Source: Porphyrobacter sp.
GTDB taxonomy: Bacteria > Pseudomonadota > Alphaproteobacteria > Sphingomonadales > Sphingomonadaceae
Assembly (NCBI GenBank): GCA_016125555.1
Contig: WGLN01000009.1
Span: 62,001 to 126,000 of the forward strand
Direction: 5' to 3'
Length of the DNA stretch: 64,000 bases
In this document: piece after piece, positions 33,655 through 42,002 of the stretch
Position numbering within the stretch: the first letter of the stretch is position 1
How the letters are laid out: the number at the start of each line of letters is the position of its first letter
Notes under the pieces: generated by a model
Seen by the model: the letters and a program-made list of their open reading frames with translations, nothing else
The model's database searches: none
Told to the model about the DNA's origin: nothing
Position numbers and translations under genes: made by a program

Positions 33655-34539
33655 TCAGCGGTCGTGCGAGTAGATCGGCTCACGCGCAGCCGCGCCCTGC
33701 CGGTTCCCGTCCTTGCCCGACGTGCTGATGCGCTCGTCGGCGCGGTCGACCATCTCGTCCTTGCGCTCGTGCGCCTTCTCGCCCGCCTGCCGCGCCTTGT
33801 GCTTGGCGCTGTCGATCGCCTTCTCGCCGATCCCGCCGACATAGCTTTCCTCTGTCCGCGAGGAGGGCAGCGCCGATCCGGCGACCGCCCCGACAAAGGC
33901 CGCGGCAAGGCCGCTCACCAGCGGGTTGTCGAAGTAGAACTCCTTGATGTCGGAGGCCGTCTCGCGGGTCCGCTCGCGCGAGCGGCGGGCCAGATCGCGG
34001 GTTCTTTCGCTTGCGTGCTGGCGGCGCTCGCGCAGCCGGTCGGTCGCCTCGTCGAGACGCTTGCGGAAGCCGCCTTCGTCCTCGTCGTGGCGCTGCTCGA
34101 TCATGAAGAAGCTCGCCCGCGCATCGTCGCGGCGGCGGCGATAGGCTGCATCGTCCTCGCCCTGCTGGCGTTCGCAGCGCGACATGTGCTCGACATAGCT
34201 GCGGTGCTCGGGGTGCCAGTCGTGGCTGTCATGATCGTGCCCCTTGCCGGATGTGCTGCGGTGGATGCCGAGCGCCGAAGGGCGGGCATCGGCATCGCTG
34301 ACAAGCCACAGGCCGCCCGCCGCGATCATCCCGAGCGCCAGCGGATTGCGGCGCGCGGTGTCGATCAGGTAGCGGCTGTCGACCCCGTTCTCGTCGGCCT
34401 TGTCGAGCAGCGCGTCGAGGATGTTGCGCGGGGTGAGTTCGCCCTCGATGCGGTTCACGGTGCGGCTCATCTCGGCCTGGGTGGCGCGGATGTCGCGTTC
34501 GATCTCGTCGGGGCTGCGTTGGTCGGTTCTATCGGTCAT
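33655..34539 (-). CDS. DUF3618 domain protein, stress-type
   Basis: A 294-residue protein. The N-terminal DUF3618 segment (RSPDEIERDIRATQAEMSRTVNRIEGELTP, shown in part: EIERDIRATQAEMSRTVNRI) is followed by one hydrophobic stretch (NPLALGMIAAGGLWLV), a charged Arg/Glu-rich helical middle, and a second hydrophobic stretch (PLVSGLAAAFVGAVAGSALP). It overlaps the upstream holin-like gene by 11 nt. Such trios are common in sphingomonads and look like envelope stress proteins. Confidence 0.85.
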   Translation of the reverse strand: MTDRTDQRSPDEIERDIRATQAEMSRTVNRIEGELTPRNILDALLDKADENGVDSRYLIDTARRNPLALGMIAAGGLWLVSDADARPSALGIHRSTSGKGHDHDSHDWHPEHRSYVEHMSRCERQQGEDDAAYRRRRDDARASFFMIEQRHDEDEGGFRKRLDEATDRLRERRQHASERTRDLARRSRERTRETASDIKEFYFDNPLVSGLAAAFVGAVAGSALPSSRTEESYVGGIGEKAIDSAKHKARQAGEKAHERKDEMVDRADERISTSGKDGNRQGAAAREPIYSHDR

Positions 34540-34990
34540 GTCTTACTCCGGATTGAGGGATGTCGCCCGTCGCCGCGGCGGGCGTGTCGCTGATGGTGTC
34601 GATGCTGCGGTCGGGCTTGAGATGCGCGGTGCTCGCCTTGCTGCGGCCGCTGGCGAACAGGATCCCGGCGATCACCAGCGTGATCGCGCCGACGATAATC
34701 GGGCCGAGCGCGAGGTTCTCGAGCGCGGCGCCGACATAGTAGGAAATGCCCATGAGGAAGACCACGAGGCCGGCGATGCCGAAGACAGCGGCGCCGGCCA
34801 TGGCGCCGACGGCTTCCTTGACATCGCGGGTCGCTTCGCGAACCTCGGCCTGCATCAGGCTGACCTGCTCGCGCGCAAGGTGCGCGCCCTGCTGGGTCAA
34901 TCGGCCGACGAGATCCACGATGTTGTGGTTCTGCTCGGCGGCAGGCCGGGCGGTGCCCCCGGTCGCGGGACTGCGCGTCGGCTCGCTCAT
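34529..34990 (-). CDS. Phage-holin-like membrane protein (DUF1469 type)
   Basis: A 153-residue protein with an N-terminal amphipathic helix (LVGRLTQQGAHLAREQVSLMQAEVREA in part) and two adjacent transmembrane segments (MAGAAVFGIAGLVVFLMGISY and LALGPIIVGAITLVIAGILFA, given in part). This matches the Phage_holin_3_6/DUF1469 family, mostly chromosomal and not lytic. Its start overlaps the stop of the gene at 34987-35565 by 4 nt. No prophage genes are nearby. Confidence 0.85.
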   Translation of the reverse strand: MSEPTRSPATGGTARPAAEQNHNIVDLVGRLTQQGAHLAREQVSLMQAEVREATRDVKEAVGAMAGAAVFGIAGLVVFLMGISYYVGAALENLALGPIIVGAITLVIAGILFASGRSKASTAHLKPDRSIDTISDTPAAATGDIPQSGVRHDR

Positions 34991-35565
34991 TGCGCAAAGC
35001 CGCCGCCCGGCGGGTTCTGGTTGGCATAGGAGGGTTCGAAGTCGCCGGTGTCGGTGGGCATCATGTTCTCGTCGGCCGGCCAGGACTGCGAACCGCGTGC
35101 GCCCCGGTAATCCTGCGCGGACCGGCTGGCGCCGCCTTCGTGGTGCTTCCTGTCAGCGCCTGCGCGCAGCACGCGCGCGGCCGCGAAGCCCGCGGCGGCC
35201 GAGGCGGCGAGAAAGGTGCCCGGGCTGCGGCGCGCGAACCCGGCGACCTCGCCGCCCAGTTCGTCGACGCTGCGGCCGTCGATGTGCTCCGCCATGCGGT
35301 CGATGCTGCGCGAGGCCTGCTGGAGCGCCGAGGCCATCCAGTCGGGCGCATCGGGGTTGTTGCGCAGGTCGTCGGCAGCGGTGTCCAGTGCCGAGGACGC
35401 CGAACCGGCGACCTGGGCGGCCTGCCCCTTGCGGCTCTCCGCCTCCTGCTTGGCGCGGGCGCCCGCGCTGTCCTTGAGGCGGTCGGCATCGTGCTTCAAA
35501 TCGTCGCGGATCTCGGAGTGGGCATTCTCTCCGCCGCCGCTTGCGGTGCGGGATTGTGTCGTCAT
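34987..35565 (-). CDS. Nutrient-deprivation-induced-like protein
   Basis: A 192-residue low-complexity, helical protein with a short hydrophobic stretch (SPGTFLAASAAAGFAAARVL). The middle resembles proteins annotated as nutrient deprivation-induced. The start at 35565 follows a perfect AAAGGAGG by 7 nt, so an in-frame ATG at 35589 is rejected. It heads the three-gene operon with the holin-like and DUF3618 genes. A role in stress or stationary phase is an inference. Confidence 0.78.
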   Translation of the reverse strand: MTTQSRTASGGGENAHSEIRDDLKHDADRLKDSAGARAKQEAESRKGQAAQVAGSASSALDTAADDLRNNPDAPDWMASALQQASRSIDRMAEHIDGRSVDELGGEVAGFARRSPGTFLAASAAAGFAAARVLRAGADRKHHEGGASRSAQDYRGARGSQSWPADENMMPTDTGDFEPSYANQNPPGGGFAQ

Positions 35566-35586
35566 GATTGATCCTCCTTTTGTGGA

Positions 35587-35604
35587 CATCCGTTCTAACG
35601 GATG
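35587..35604. promoter_or_regulatory. 18-bp perfect palindrome upstream of the stress-type operon
   Basis: CATCCGTTCTAACGGATG has 8-bp arms and a 2-base centre, 22 nt upstream of the operon's first start codon. It could be an operator or, given its closeness to the ribosome site, an mRNA hairpin. No GGAAC-N16/17-CGTT (EcfG-type) promoter was found in the gap 35566-35863. Confidence 0.55.
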
Positions 35605-35863
35605 CGGGGGTTGATGCGGGGGGATAAGCGCCGAGGCGACGGGCGCGCGCGCCGGGTCGGGACGCTGCTAACCTAGATAAGTAAGCTGATTTTCCTTGTC
35701 TTTTCCCGCGCCGAATCACTGGCTGCAGAGGGGAGCAGGACGGGCGCGGGCGCCGCGCGCCCTGGCATTTTTCCTGCGTGTGGCCAGCTTGCATTAGGGA
35801 AGCCGCGCGCTGCGGAGCGCACAGCGGGACGATGACCTGCAACGCATTTCCCGAGAGCCGACG

Positions 35864-36238
35864 ATGAACACCGAAGTCCTGCCATCCGACCATGCGACCT
35901 GCATCGCCTTCGCCTTCGACGAGCGGCTCGATCACGAGCAGGTGACGGAAATGGCGCGGGTGGTCGATGACGCCATCACCGCCGGGGAAGACCTGCGGCT
36001 CCTGCTCGACCTGCGGGACACCAGGACCTTCGCGGTCGGCGCCTTCGTTTCGCCCCACGGCTTTCTCGCCAGCATCCGCTCGGTCGGTCCGGTCACCCGC
36101 TATGCGGTGGTCGGCGCGCCTGCGATGGTGGGGGTGGCGGTGGAGGCCTTCGGCGCGATCCTGCCGCTCAAGTCGCGCGCCTTCGCACCCGAGGCCATCG
36201 CCGAGGCGCGCCGCTGGGTGTGCGCGCCGGTCACCTGA
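35864..36238 (+). CDS. STAS/SpoIIAA-like protein
   Basis: A 124-residue protein of the SpoIIAA-like (STAS-fold) family, with strands and helix around ITAGEDLRLLLDLRD, GAFVSPHGFLAS and RYAVVGAPAMVGVAVEAFG. Such proteins bind lipids or partners, and no anti-sigma factor is adjacent. It is divergent from the stress-type operon. Confidence 0.78.
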   Translation: MNTEVLPSDHATCIAFAFDERLDHEQVTEMARVVDDAITAGEDLRLLLDLRDTRTFAVGAFVSPHGFLASIRSVGPVTRYAVVGAPAMVGVAVEAFGAILPLKSRAFAPEAIAEARRWVCAPVT

Positions 36239-36372
36239 GCGGCGTCCGGCCCCCTTCTTCACAGCCTATCGGGGAGGTTCCTTGCGGGTTTTGCCGCCTC
36301 GCGCGATCCTGCTTCCGGCGGGGGCCGCCTGGCGCCAAGGGGGTGTTCCGCAAGTCGGCGGGGCAGGACGCC

Positions 36373-37596
36373 TCAGGCGAAGACCGTCTCGAGGCCCTTG
36401 CCCGGCAGGGTCGGGAAGCGGTCGTGCGGCACGGTAAGGTCCTGGCGCGGCAGGCCCCACAGCGCATCGCGCAGCAACATCACGGCGCGCCCGGTGAGCG
36501 CGTTGGTGAACCATTCGCCGGGGCAGCGATGGTCCTTGCGATGATCGCCTGCGCCTTGCGGCACGAGATCGAAGGGCGAGGGGTCGCGCGCGGCGAAGCG
36601 TTGCGGACGGAAGCTGTCGGGGTCCTCCCATAGGGATGGATCGTGATTGGTGGCGTGCAGGCCCAGCAGCACCCAGTCGCCCTGCGCGAAGACATGGCCG
36701 TGCCAGCGGAACGCCTTGCGCACCCGCCCGCCGATGACCGGAAAGAAGGGATAGAAGCGCCGCACCTCGTCGACGAAGGCGGGCAGGCGCGCATCCGGGT
36801 CTTCGGCGAGCCATTCGGCAGCCTCCGGATGGCGGTGCAGCGCCAGCGCGGCGAAGGTGATGAAGCGCGCGATGGCGACCGTCGGGCGCACCAGGTTGAG
36901 CAGCTCGACCGCCGCCGCCTCGGGCGAGAGCAGGCTGCCGTCGGGCTGGCGGTGATGGGCGATGACGCTCACCGGCGTGCTGCTTTCGTGCGCCTCGCGC
37001 GCAGCGAGGATCGCGCGGCGCGCCCAGCGCTCGGCACGGCGGCGCAGCAGCAGCGCGGGCACCAGCCGCGGCCCGACCGCGCCCGCGGCGCCGATCATCG
37101 CGGCCATTTCCTCGGTGCGCCGTTCGAGCTCCCGCCCGCGGACGGGCACGCCCGCCCAGTCGCAGGCGGCCTTGCACAACAGGCGCTGCATTTCCTTGTG
37201 GAGATTGACCGAAGGCCTCGCGCACCAGCCCGGCAGCGCATCGTTCCATGCGGCTTCGAACCGCTCGGCGATGTCCTCCACCGCGGGGCCGGTCAGCAGC
37301 GAGAGGAACATGGTCTTGCGCACCCGGTGATGCGCGCCGTCGAGCCCCTGCACGCTGCCCTTGTCCTGCAGCAGCCGCAGCGTCGTCGGCGGCATCGCGC
37401 CGCTGCGGGTGAAATGTTCGCCGTCATAGAAGCGTTCGGCGGCCTCGGCGCCCTTCATGCACACCACGTCGCGCAGCATGATGCGCGTGCGGAAGGCGTC
37501 GCTCCGCGTCTGGCGGCAGCGGTTCCCGACGAAGTCGTAGCCTTCGCCGAAGAAGGCCGGGGTGCTGTCGAAGGCGGCGAGGCGGGGGATGGCCAT
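36373..37596 (-). CDS. CYP152-type cytochrome P450 peroxygenase
   Basis: A 407-residue P450 of the CYP152 class, which hydroxylate or decarboxylate fatty acids with hydrogen peroxide. The haem ligand is Cys358 in GDHRKDHRCPGEW. The I-helix shows Arg237-Pro238 (LVRPTVAI) in place of the usual acid-alcohol pair, the hallmark of peroxygenases, where the substrate carboxylate binds Arg. The family segment SVQGLDGAHHRVRKTMF (in part) is also present. It follows the sugar transferase gene by 21 nt on the same strand. A link to lipid or polymer acylation is conjecture. Confidence 0.9.
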   Translation of the reverse strand: MAIPRLAAFDSTPAFFGEGYDFVGNRCRQTRSDAFRTRIMLRDVVCMKGAEAAERFYDGEHFTRSGAMPPTTLRLLQDKGSVQGLDGAHHRVRKTMFLSLLTGPAVEDIAERFEAAWNDALPGWCARPSVNLHKEMQRLLCKAACDWAGVPVRGRELERRTEEMAAMIGAAGAVGPRLVPALLLRRRAERWARRAILAAREAHESSTPVSVIAHHRQPDGSLLSPEAAAVELLNLVRPTVAIARFITFAALALHRHPEAAEWLAEDPDARLPAFVDEVRRFYPFFPVIGGRVRKAFRWHGHVFAQGDWVLLGLHATNHDPSLWEDPDSFRPQRFAARDPSPFDLVPQGAGDHRKDHRCPGEWFTNALTGRAVMLLRDALWGLPRQDLTVPHDRFPTLPGKGLETVFA

Positions 37597-37617
37597 GGTC
37601 TTGCGTCGCCGCCCCGT

Positions 37618-38292
37618 TCAGCAGGAACCGCGCGCGGCGAGCACGCTCGGCACGGTCAGGACGATGATCCTGAGATCGCGCAGCACGCTGCGGCTGCTCA
37701 CGTAGCGCACGTCGAGCAGCACGCGCTCGAAATAGCGGATGTCGCTGCGGCCCGAGATCTGCCACAGCCCGGTGATCCCCGGCCTGACCCGGCAGTAGAG
37801 CGCGAAATGCTGGCCGTAGCGCGCCGCCTCCGTCTCCACGATCGGGCGCGGACCGACGATGCTCATCTCGCCAAGCAGCACGTTGATGAGCTGCGGCAGT
37901 TCGTCGAGGCTGGAGCGGCGCAGGAAATTGCCGATCGGCGTGACCCGCGGATCATGGGTCAGCTTCTGGTGCTCCGCCCATTCGCGCGCGGCGCGGGGGT
38001 CGGATCGCAGGATATGCTCGAGCCGCGCCTCGGCGTCGGTCACCATGCTCCGGAACTTCCAGCAATGAAAGGTGCGCCCGCCCAGGCCGACCCGGCGGTG
38101 GCGGAAGAACACCGGACCCGGATCGCCGATCTTGATTGCCAGCGCGATCACCACGAACAGCGGCAGGAAGAAGGTGAGCGCCACCGCCGCGATGACGATG
38201 TCGAGCAGCCGCGAGAGAAGGCCCGGCGGCCACGCGGGCACGTGCGGAGCGCGGGGCGAATGAGGCAGGGGAGTGCGTGTGGAGGAGGGCAT
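37618..38292 (-). CDS. Undecaprenyl-phosphate sugar phosphotransferase (ExoY-like)
   Basis: A 224-residue initiating sugar transferase that places the first sugar phosphate on undecaprenyl phosphate. It has a single N-terminal membrane segment (LLDIVIAAVALTFFLPLFVVIALAIK in part), PVFFRHRRVGLGGRTFHCWKFRSM (in part), SLDELPQLINVLLGEMSIVGPRP and VRPGITGLWQISGRSD. It is the short ExoY-type, lacking the extra N-terminal helices of GumD/WbaP. ATG 38292 is preferred because AGGAAAAG precedes it. It begins the exopolysaccharide locus. Confidence 0.93.
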   Translation of the reverse strand: MPSSTRTPLPHSPRAPHVPAWPPGLLSRLLDIVIAAVALTFFLPLFVVIALAIKIGDPGPVFFRHRRVGLGGRTFHCWKFRSMVTDAEARLEHILRSDPRAAREWAEHQKLTHDPRVTPIGNFLRRSSLDELPQLINVLLGEMSIVGPRPIVETEAARYGQHFALYCRVRPGITGLWQISGRSDIRYFERVLLDVRYVSSRSVLRDLRIIVLTVPSVLAARGSC

Positions 38293-38500
38293 GGTCGCTT
38301 TTCCTGTTGCCTTGGCCGGAGCGCGGGGGTCCACCATCCCCGCAGTCCTGTTTCATGCGGTGCGCGCGGCACCTTTCGAAGAACTGGGCGGGGTTTAATT
38401 CGGCCTCTTCGGCATCGCTTTAGAGTATGTTAACATCTGACTATTGTTGGTGCGTCCGAAGACATTTACGCACCTTTCGTCGCGGCGGCGGGGGCGCGGC

Positions 38501-38707
38501 ATGTCGGGCTTGAGCGAGGAACCTGAATTGTCCGGAAAGACCGTAAGCCGCGCGGGGGGTGTCGAGGCGCAGGAGCACCGCCTTGCCGAGGCGCCCGCCG
38601 TCCGCAGCCAGAAGAAGTTCCCGCGCCCGGTACGACTGGCGATCTGGTTCGGCGCGCCCGCTGTCCTATGGGGCGGGGTCTACCTGATCTGGCGCGGTCT
38701 CAACTGA
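38501..38707 (+). CDS. Small single-pass membrane protein
   Basis: A 68-residue protein from ATG 38501, ending in RLAIWFGAPAVLWGGVYLIWRGLN (in part), one C-terminal transmembrane segment. The N-terminal part is charged. It is divergent from the sugar transferase gene, with a perfect ATGTTAACAT palindrome at 38427-38436 in the AT-richer gap between them. Its last 42 nt overlap the end of the convergent Rap1a-like gene. No family recognised. Confidence 0.65.
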   Translation: MSGLSEEPELSGKTVSRAGGVEAQEHRLAEAPAVRSQKKFPRPVRLAIWFGAPAVLWGGVYLIWRGLN

Positions 38708-39127
38708 GCCGCGGCCCGGCAGGTCCGGCGCGGTGTCGGGCGTGGAGGCAGGGCAGGGGAAGCGCTCCTGAAGGCCGGAGACGATCACCGAGGCGGCCTG
38801 CGCCTCGGTAAGGGTCGGGTTGGCGATCAGATATTCCTCGAAGATGTCGGCGAGCCGGCCGAGCGTGAGTTTGCCCGGCAGGCACGGGTCACCCTCACCC
38901 AGCCACACGTGATAGGCGCGCGCCGCATCGGCGACCGCCGCGAGATAGGCGAAGCAATAGCTGCGCGAATAGCTCGAGTTCTCGCGGCACTTGCGCAGCA
39001 GGTCCCCGGCGGACTGGAAGCCGGTCACCGCGTCCTCCGTGGAAGCCTGCGCGGCGAGGGCGGAGCCGGGCGGCACAAGCGCGGCCGCCAGCGCCAGAGA
39101 CGCAGCGATCGAGGCCCGCAGGTTCAC
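38666..39127 (-). CDS. Rap1a/Tai-type protein (immunity-protein domain)
   Basis: A 153-residue exported protein. A signal peptide (about 1-27) is followed by a Rap1a/Tai-like domain. The typical pattern is present: GDLLRKCRENSSYSRSYCFAYLAAVADA (in part), then GDPCLPGKLT, LADIFEEYLIANP and QERFPC, with four cysteines. In Serratia, Rap1a proteins neutralise T6SS peptidoglycan amidases. Here the GTG start overlaps the stop of a cell-wall hydrolase gene by 4 nt (GTGA), so the two are made together. Confidence 0.82.
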   Translation of the reverse strand: MNLRASIAASLALAAALVPPGSALAAQASTEDAVTGFQSAGDLLRKCRENSSYSRSYCFAYLAAVADAARAYHVWLGEGDPCLPGKLTLGRLADIFEEYLIANPTLTEAQAASVIVSGLQERFPCPASTPDTAPDLPGRGSVETAPDQVDPAP

Positions 39128-40029
39128 TCGCCCCGCGCTCCTGTCTCGGCGAGCTGCAGCGGCCGCGCGCGGAAGGGCTTGCGCGGCGCGCTCGGCGGCG
39201 GCGCGGCGGCGGCGTCGTCGGGCGAGGGCAGGGCGGACCCCGTTCCGGCGGGCGCGTCCCCGTCTCCCGTCGCCTGCGAGGATGCCGGAGGGACATAGGC
39301 GCCGATGTCCGGTTCGTGCCCGGAATAGCGGGCGGTGAAGGCCGCCGGGCGCCCCGCATTGCCGCGCCAGCGATAGAACAGGTGCCGCCCGATCTGGCCC
39401 GAGGGGTCGAGCCGCGCGCTCCAGTCCGGGGCGACGTAATCGGCGTGGTAATGGGTCGAAAGCCCCACCTCCTTGGCGACCGAACCGCCCAGCGCGGCTT
39501 TCGCGACCCGGCGCGCCCGCTCCCACAGCGCAGGCACCGGCCGGCGCGCGCGCGAGCCGTCGCAGGTGAAGCTGAACTGGCAGCCGGTGGGCAGGTTCTG
39601 CCCCTCGAAGACAACGCCGCAGACATTGTCGGGGTAGGCGGGGTGGCGCACCCGGTTGAGCACCACCTGGGCGATCGCCCGCTGACCTTCCTCGGGCTCG
39701 AGCGCACCCTCGTAATAGATCGCCTGCGTCAGGCAGTCCTCGGCGCGCGCGGCGCTGGCGGCATCGCCGTAATGCGCGGCGAAGGGCCGGGCGCTCGCCA
39801 GGGCGACCGGCGCGGCGGGCGTGAGATCGCGCGTCGCTCGCGCGGGCGCGGCGTGAGCGTCCGGGCGCGGCCCCGGGGCTGCATCGAAACCGGCCGGGCT
39901 GCCCACCTGCGCAGGCACCAGGAACACCGCAAGCGCCGTCAGCGCCGCCCCTCCCTGCGCAAGGCGCAGCGGCCACCGCCGCGGCGAACGCGGGGCGCGA
40001 AAGGGAAACGAAGTCGGCGCTGATGCCAT
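39124..40029 (-). CDS. SleB-like cell wall hydrolase
   Basis: A 301-residue protein with an N-terminal signal or membrane anchor (about 20-43), a Pro/Ala-rich linker and a SleB (Hydrolase_2) domain (about 95-215). The catalytic glutamate region is LTQAIYYEGALEPEEGQRAIAQVVLNRVRHP (in part: AIYYEGALEPEEGQRAIAQV). CQFSFTCDG follows. SleB enzymes cleave peptidoglycan. A Pro/Ala-rich tail ends the protein. Coupled to the Rap1a-like gene downstream. No T6SS genes are in the window. Confidence 0.88.
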   Translation of the reverse strand: MASAPTSFPFRAPRSPRRWPLRLAQGGAALTALAVFLVPAQVGSPAGFDAAPGPRPDAHAAPARATRDLTPAAPVALASARPFAAHYGDAASAARAEDCLTQAIYYEGALEPEEGQRAIAQVVLNRVRHPAYPDNVCGVVFEGQNLPTGCQFSFTCDGSRARRPVPALWERARRVAKAALGGSVAKEVGLSTHYHADYVAPDWSARLDPSGQIGRHLFYRWRGNAGRPAAFTARYSGHEPDIGAYVPPASSQATGDGDAPAGTGSALPSPDDAAAAPPPSAPRKPFRARPLQLAETGARGE

Positions 40030-40136
40030 GCTGGCGGGTGCTGCTCCTTTCCGAGGGGTGTGAGGGCGCGAGGGCGCCTCCTGCCGCGTTTCGTCGGCGA
40101 CAGCCTTAATGTGGGTTGGAGTTGCGCGGGGATGCC

Positions 40137-42002
40137 TCAGGCGCGCGACGCGACGATCCGGCGGGCGAGTCGCGGCAGGAACATGGTCAGCACCCAGCGA
40201 TAGGCGAAAGGACGGCGCGCCCCGCGGCGCAGCGCGCGCACCGCCGCACCGGCGGCGGCGGCGGGGGAGCCGCCGGCGAGATAGAGCTCGCGCTCGGCGC
40301 AGGCGATGAAGAACATGTGCAGCGCCCCCGCCCGGCGCATGTCCTCGCCATAGCGTTCGAGCAGGATGCGGCGCGAGACCCGGTTGGCGCGGGCATTGCG
40401 CGAGACGCGCGCCGCACCCGCCGCCGCATCGCCGCCATCGTGATAGCGGGCGCCGGGTTCGCTCACGCAATCCGCCATGAAGAAGCGTGCCACCCGCAGC
40501 ACGAGGTCGTAATCCTCGTTGGCGGGCAGGGCCGGGTCGAACCCGCCGACCATCTCCAGTGCGCTGCGGCGGAACATCGCGGTCGATCCGCAGCCGGTGA
40601 CGACGTTGCGCTGCAGGAGGTCCCGGTAGATCCAGCCGCGATGGCGCGCCGCATGGGCCGTGACCGATCCCTGCGGCCCGACCTGCTCGAACCCGGTGTA
40701 GACGAGGCCGAGCGCACGCGGACCGCGGCGGAACAGCGCGACCTGCGCGGCGAGCTTGCCGGGCAGCCACTCGTCGTCGGAATCGAGGAAGGCGATGAGC
40801 GCCCCGCGCGCTTCGGCGACGCCGCGATTGCGGGCCGCTGCGACACCCGCGTTGCCCTGGATGACCAGCCGCACGCGCGCATCGCCGATCGCCTCGACCG
40901 CGGCGGCGGTGCGATCGGTCGAGCCGTCGTCGACCACGATCACCTCGAGCGGTGCGTAATCCTGCGCGAGCACGCTCGCCACCGCGCGGCGGATGGTGGC
41001 GGCGCGGTTGTAGGCGGGGATGACCACGCTGACGAGCGGGGCGTCCCCGTCCGCGTCCGCGTCAAGGCCATGCATGGCAGGCGCTTCCCGCCGCGCATCG
41101 GGGACGGGGCCGGGGGGAGCGGAGCCGGTCGGCAATCGGGCGCGGCCGCGCGGCAGGGGCGGGATGTCGCCCAGCCGGGCGGCGAGTTCTGCGCCTTCCT
41201 CCCGCAGGGCGCGCGCATCGGCAGGCACATCCGCGCAAATCCGCTCGATTGCGACACCCAGCGGCGCGCGATAGGCGGAGAGGCATCCGCCCTTCTCGAG
41301 CAGCGCGATCACCCTGCGGGTCACTTCGAGCCGGGCGGCGATGCCTCTCGCGGCGCGCGCGGTCGAGGACAGCGAGCCGCCCTCGGGAAGGCGGCGGTAG
41401 AAGGCGGCGCCGCCAGCGGTGCGCGTCAGCCGGTTGCCGCGCGCCAGTCCGCGCATCATCACGTCGCCGTCCTGATTGACCGCGAGGTCCGGGTCCCAGC
41501 CGCCGCTGCGCTCATAGGCGGCGCGGCTCCACAACACCGAGCAAGGCGGGTGGTACCAGCCGGTCAGCCACGCCGAGAGATCGTCCTGCCCTTCCCGGCG
41601 CGGCGCGCAGGAAGGCGGCGCCCAGTGCCATGCGCCGCCCTCGCCCTGTTCGTAGCGATACCACGGCGCGCAGGCGATATCGCCGTCTCCCGCCTCGAGC
41701 GCAGCGACCAGCACGCCCAGCGTCTCGGGCGCGAGGAGGTCGTCGGCATCGAAGAACATCAGTGCATCGCCCGAAGCCTCGGCAAGGCCGGCCAGCCGCG
41801 CGCGGCTCGCGCCGCGTTCGGGCACGTCGACGAGACGCACCGGGTTGCCGAAGCTCTGCGCAATCGCCCGGCTCGCGTCGGCCGATCCGTTGTCGGCGAC
41901 AATGATCTCGTGCGGCGGGCGGGTCTGGTTCAGCAGCGAGCGGATCGCATCGCCGAGATAGCGCTCGGCATCGAGGCAGGGGATGACGACCGAAACCTTC
42001 AC
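40137..42002 (-). CDS. Bifunctional GT2-GT2 glycosyltransferase
   Basis: A 621-residue protein with two family 2 glycosyltransferase domains in one frame. Domain 1 (about 1-240) begins VKVSVVIPCLDAERYLGDAI and has a DADDLLAP metal site. Domain 2 (about 345-600) begins LVSVVIPAYNRAATIRRAV with DSDDEWLPGKL. A Pro-rich linker joins them. It starts with GTG inside the GT61 stop (GTGA). It should add two sugars, or repeat units, of the exopolysaccharide. Confidence 0.9.
   Translation of the reverse strand: MKVSVVIPCLDAERYLGDAIRSLLNQTRPPHEIIVADNGSADASRAIAQSFGNPVRLVDVPERGASRARLAGLAEASGDALMFFDADDLLAPETLGVLVAALEAGDGDIACAPWYRYEQGEGGAWHWAPPSCAPRREGQDDLSAWLTGWYHPPCSVLWSRAAYERSGGWDPDLAVNQDGDVMMRGLARGNRLTRTAGGAAFYRRLPEGGSLSSTARAARGIAARLEVTRRVIALLEKGGCLSAYRAPLGVAIERICADVPADARALREEGAELAARLGDIPPLPRGRARLPTGSAPPGPVPDARREAPAMHGLDADADGDAPLVSVVIPAYNRAATIRRAVASVLAQDYAPLEVIVVDDGSTDRTAAAVEAIGDARVRLVIQGNAGVAAARNRGVAEARGALIAFLDSDDEWLPGKLAAQVALFRRGPRALGLVYTGFEQVGPQGSVTAHAARHRGWIYRDLLQRNVVTGCGSTAMFRRSALEMVGGFDPALPANEDYDLVLRVARFFMADCVSEPGARYHDGGDAAAGAARVSRNARANRVSRRILLERYGEDMRRAGALHMFFIACAERELYLAGGSPAAAAGAAVRALRRGARRPFAYRWVLTMFLPRLARRIVASRA

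Noticed and set aside
34529..34990. Phage holin suggesting a prophage
   Set aside because: No integrase, lysis, capsid or tail genes nearby. Chromosomal holin-like proteins of this family are common.
35566..35863. EcfG-type general stress promoter
   Set aside because: Neither strand shows GGAAC followed at 16-17 nt by CGTT.
38666..40029. A type VI secretion effector-immunity locus
   Set aside because: Only the two genes are present, without any secretion, VgrG or PAAR gene, so the pair is reported without that claim.
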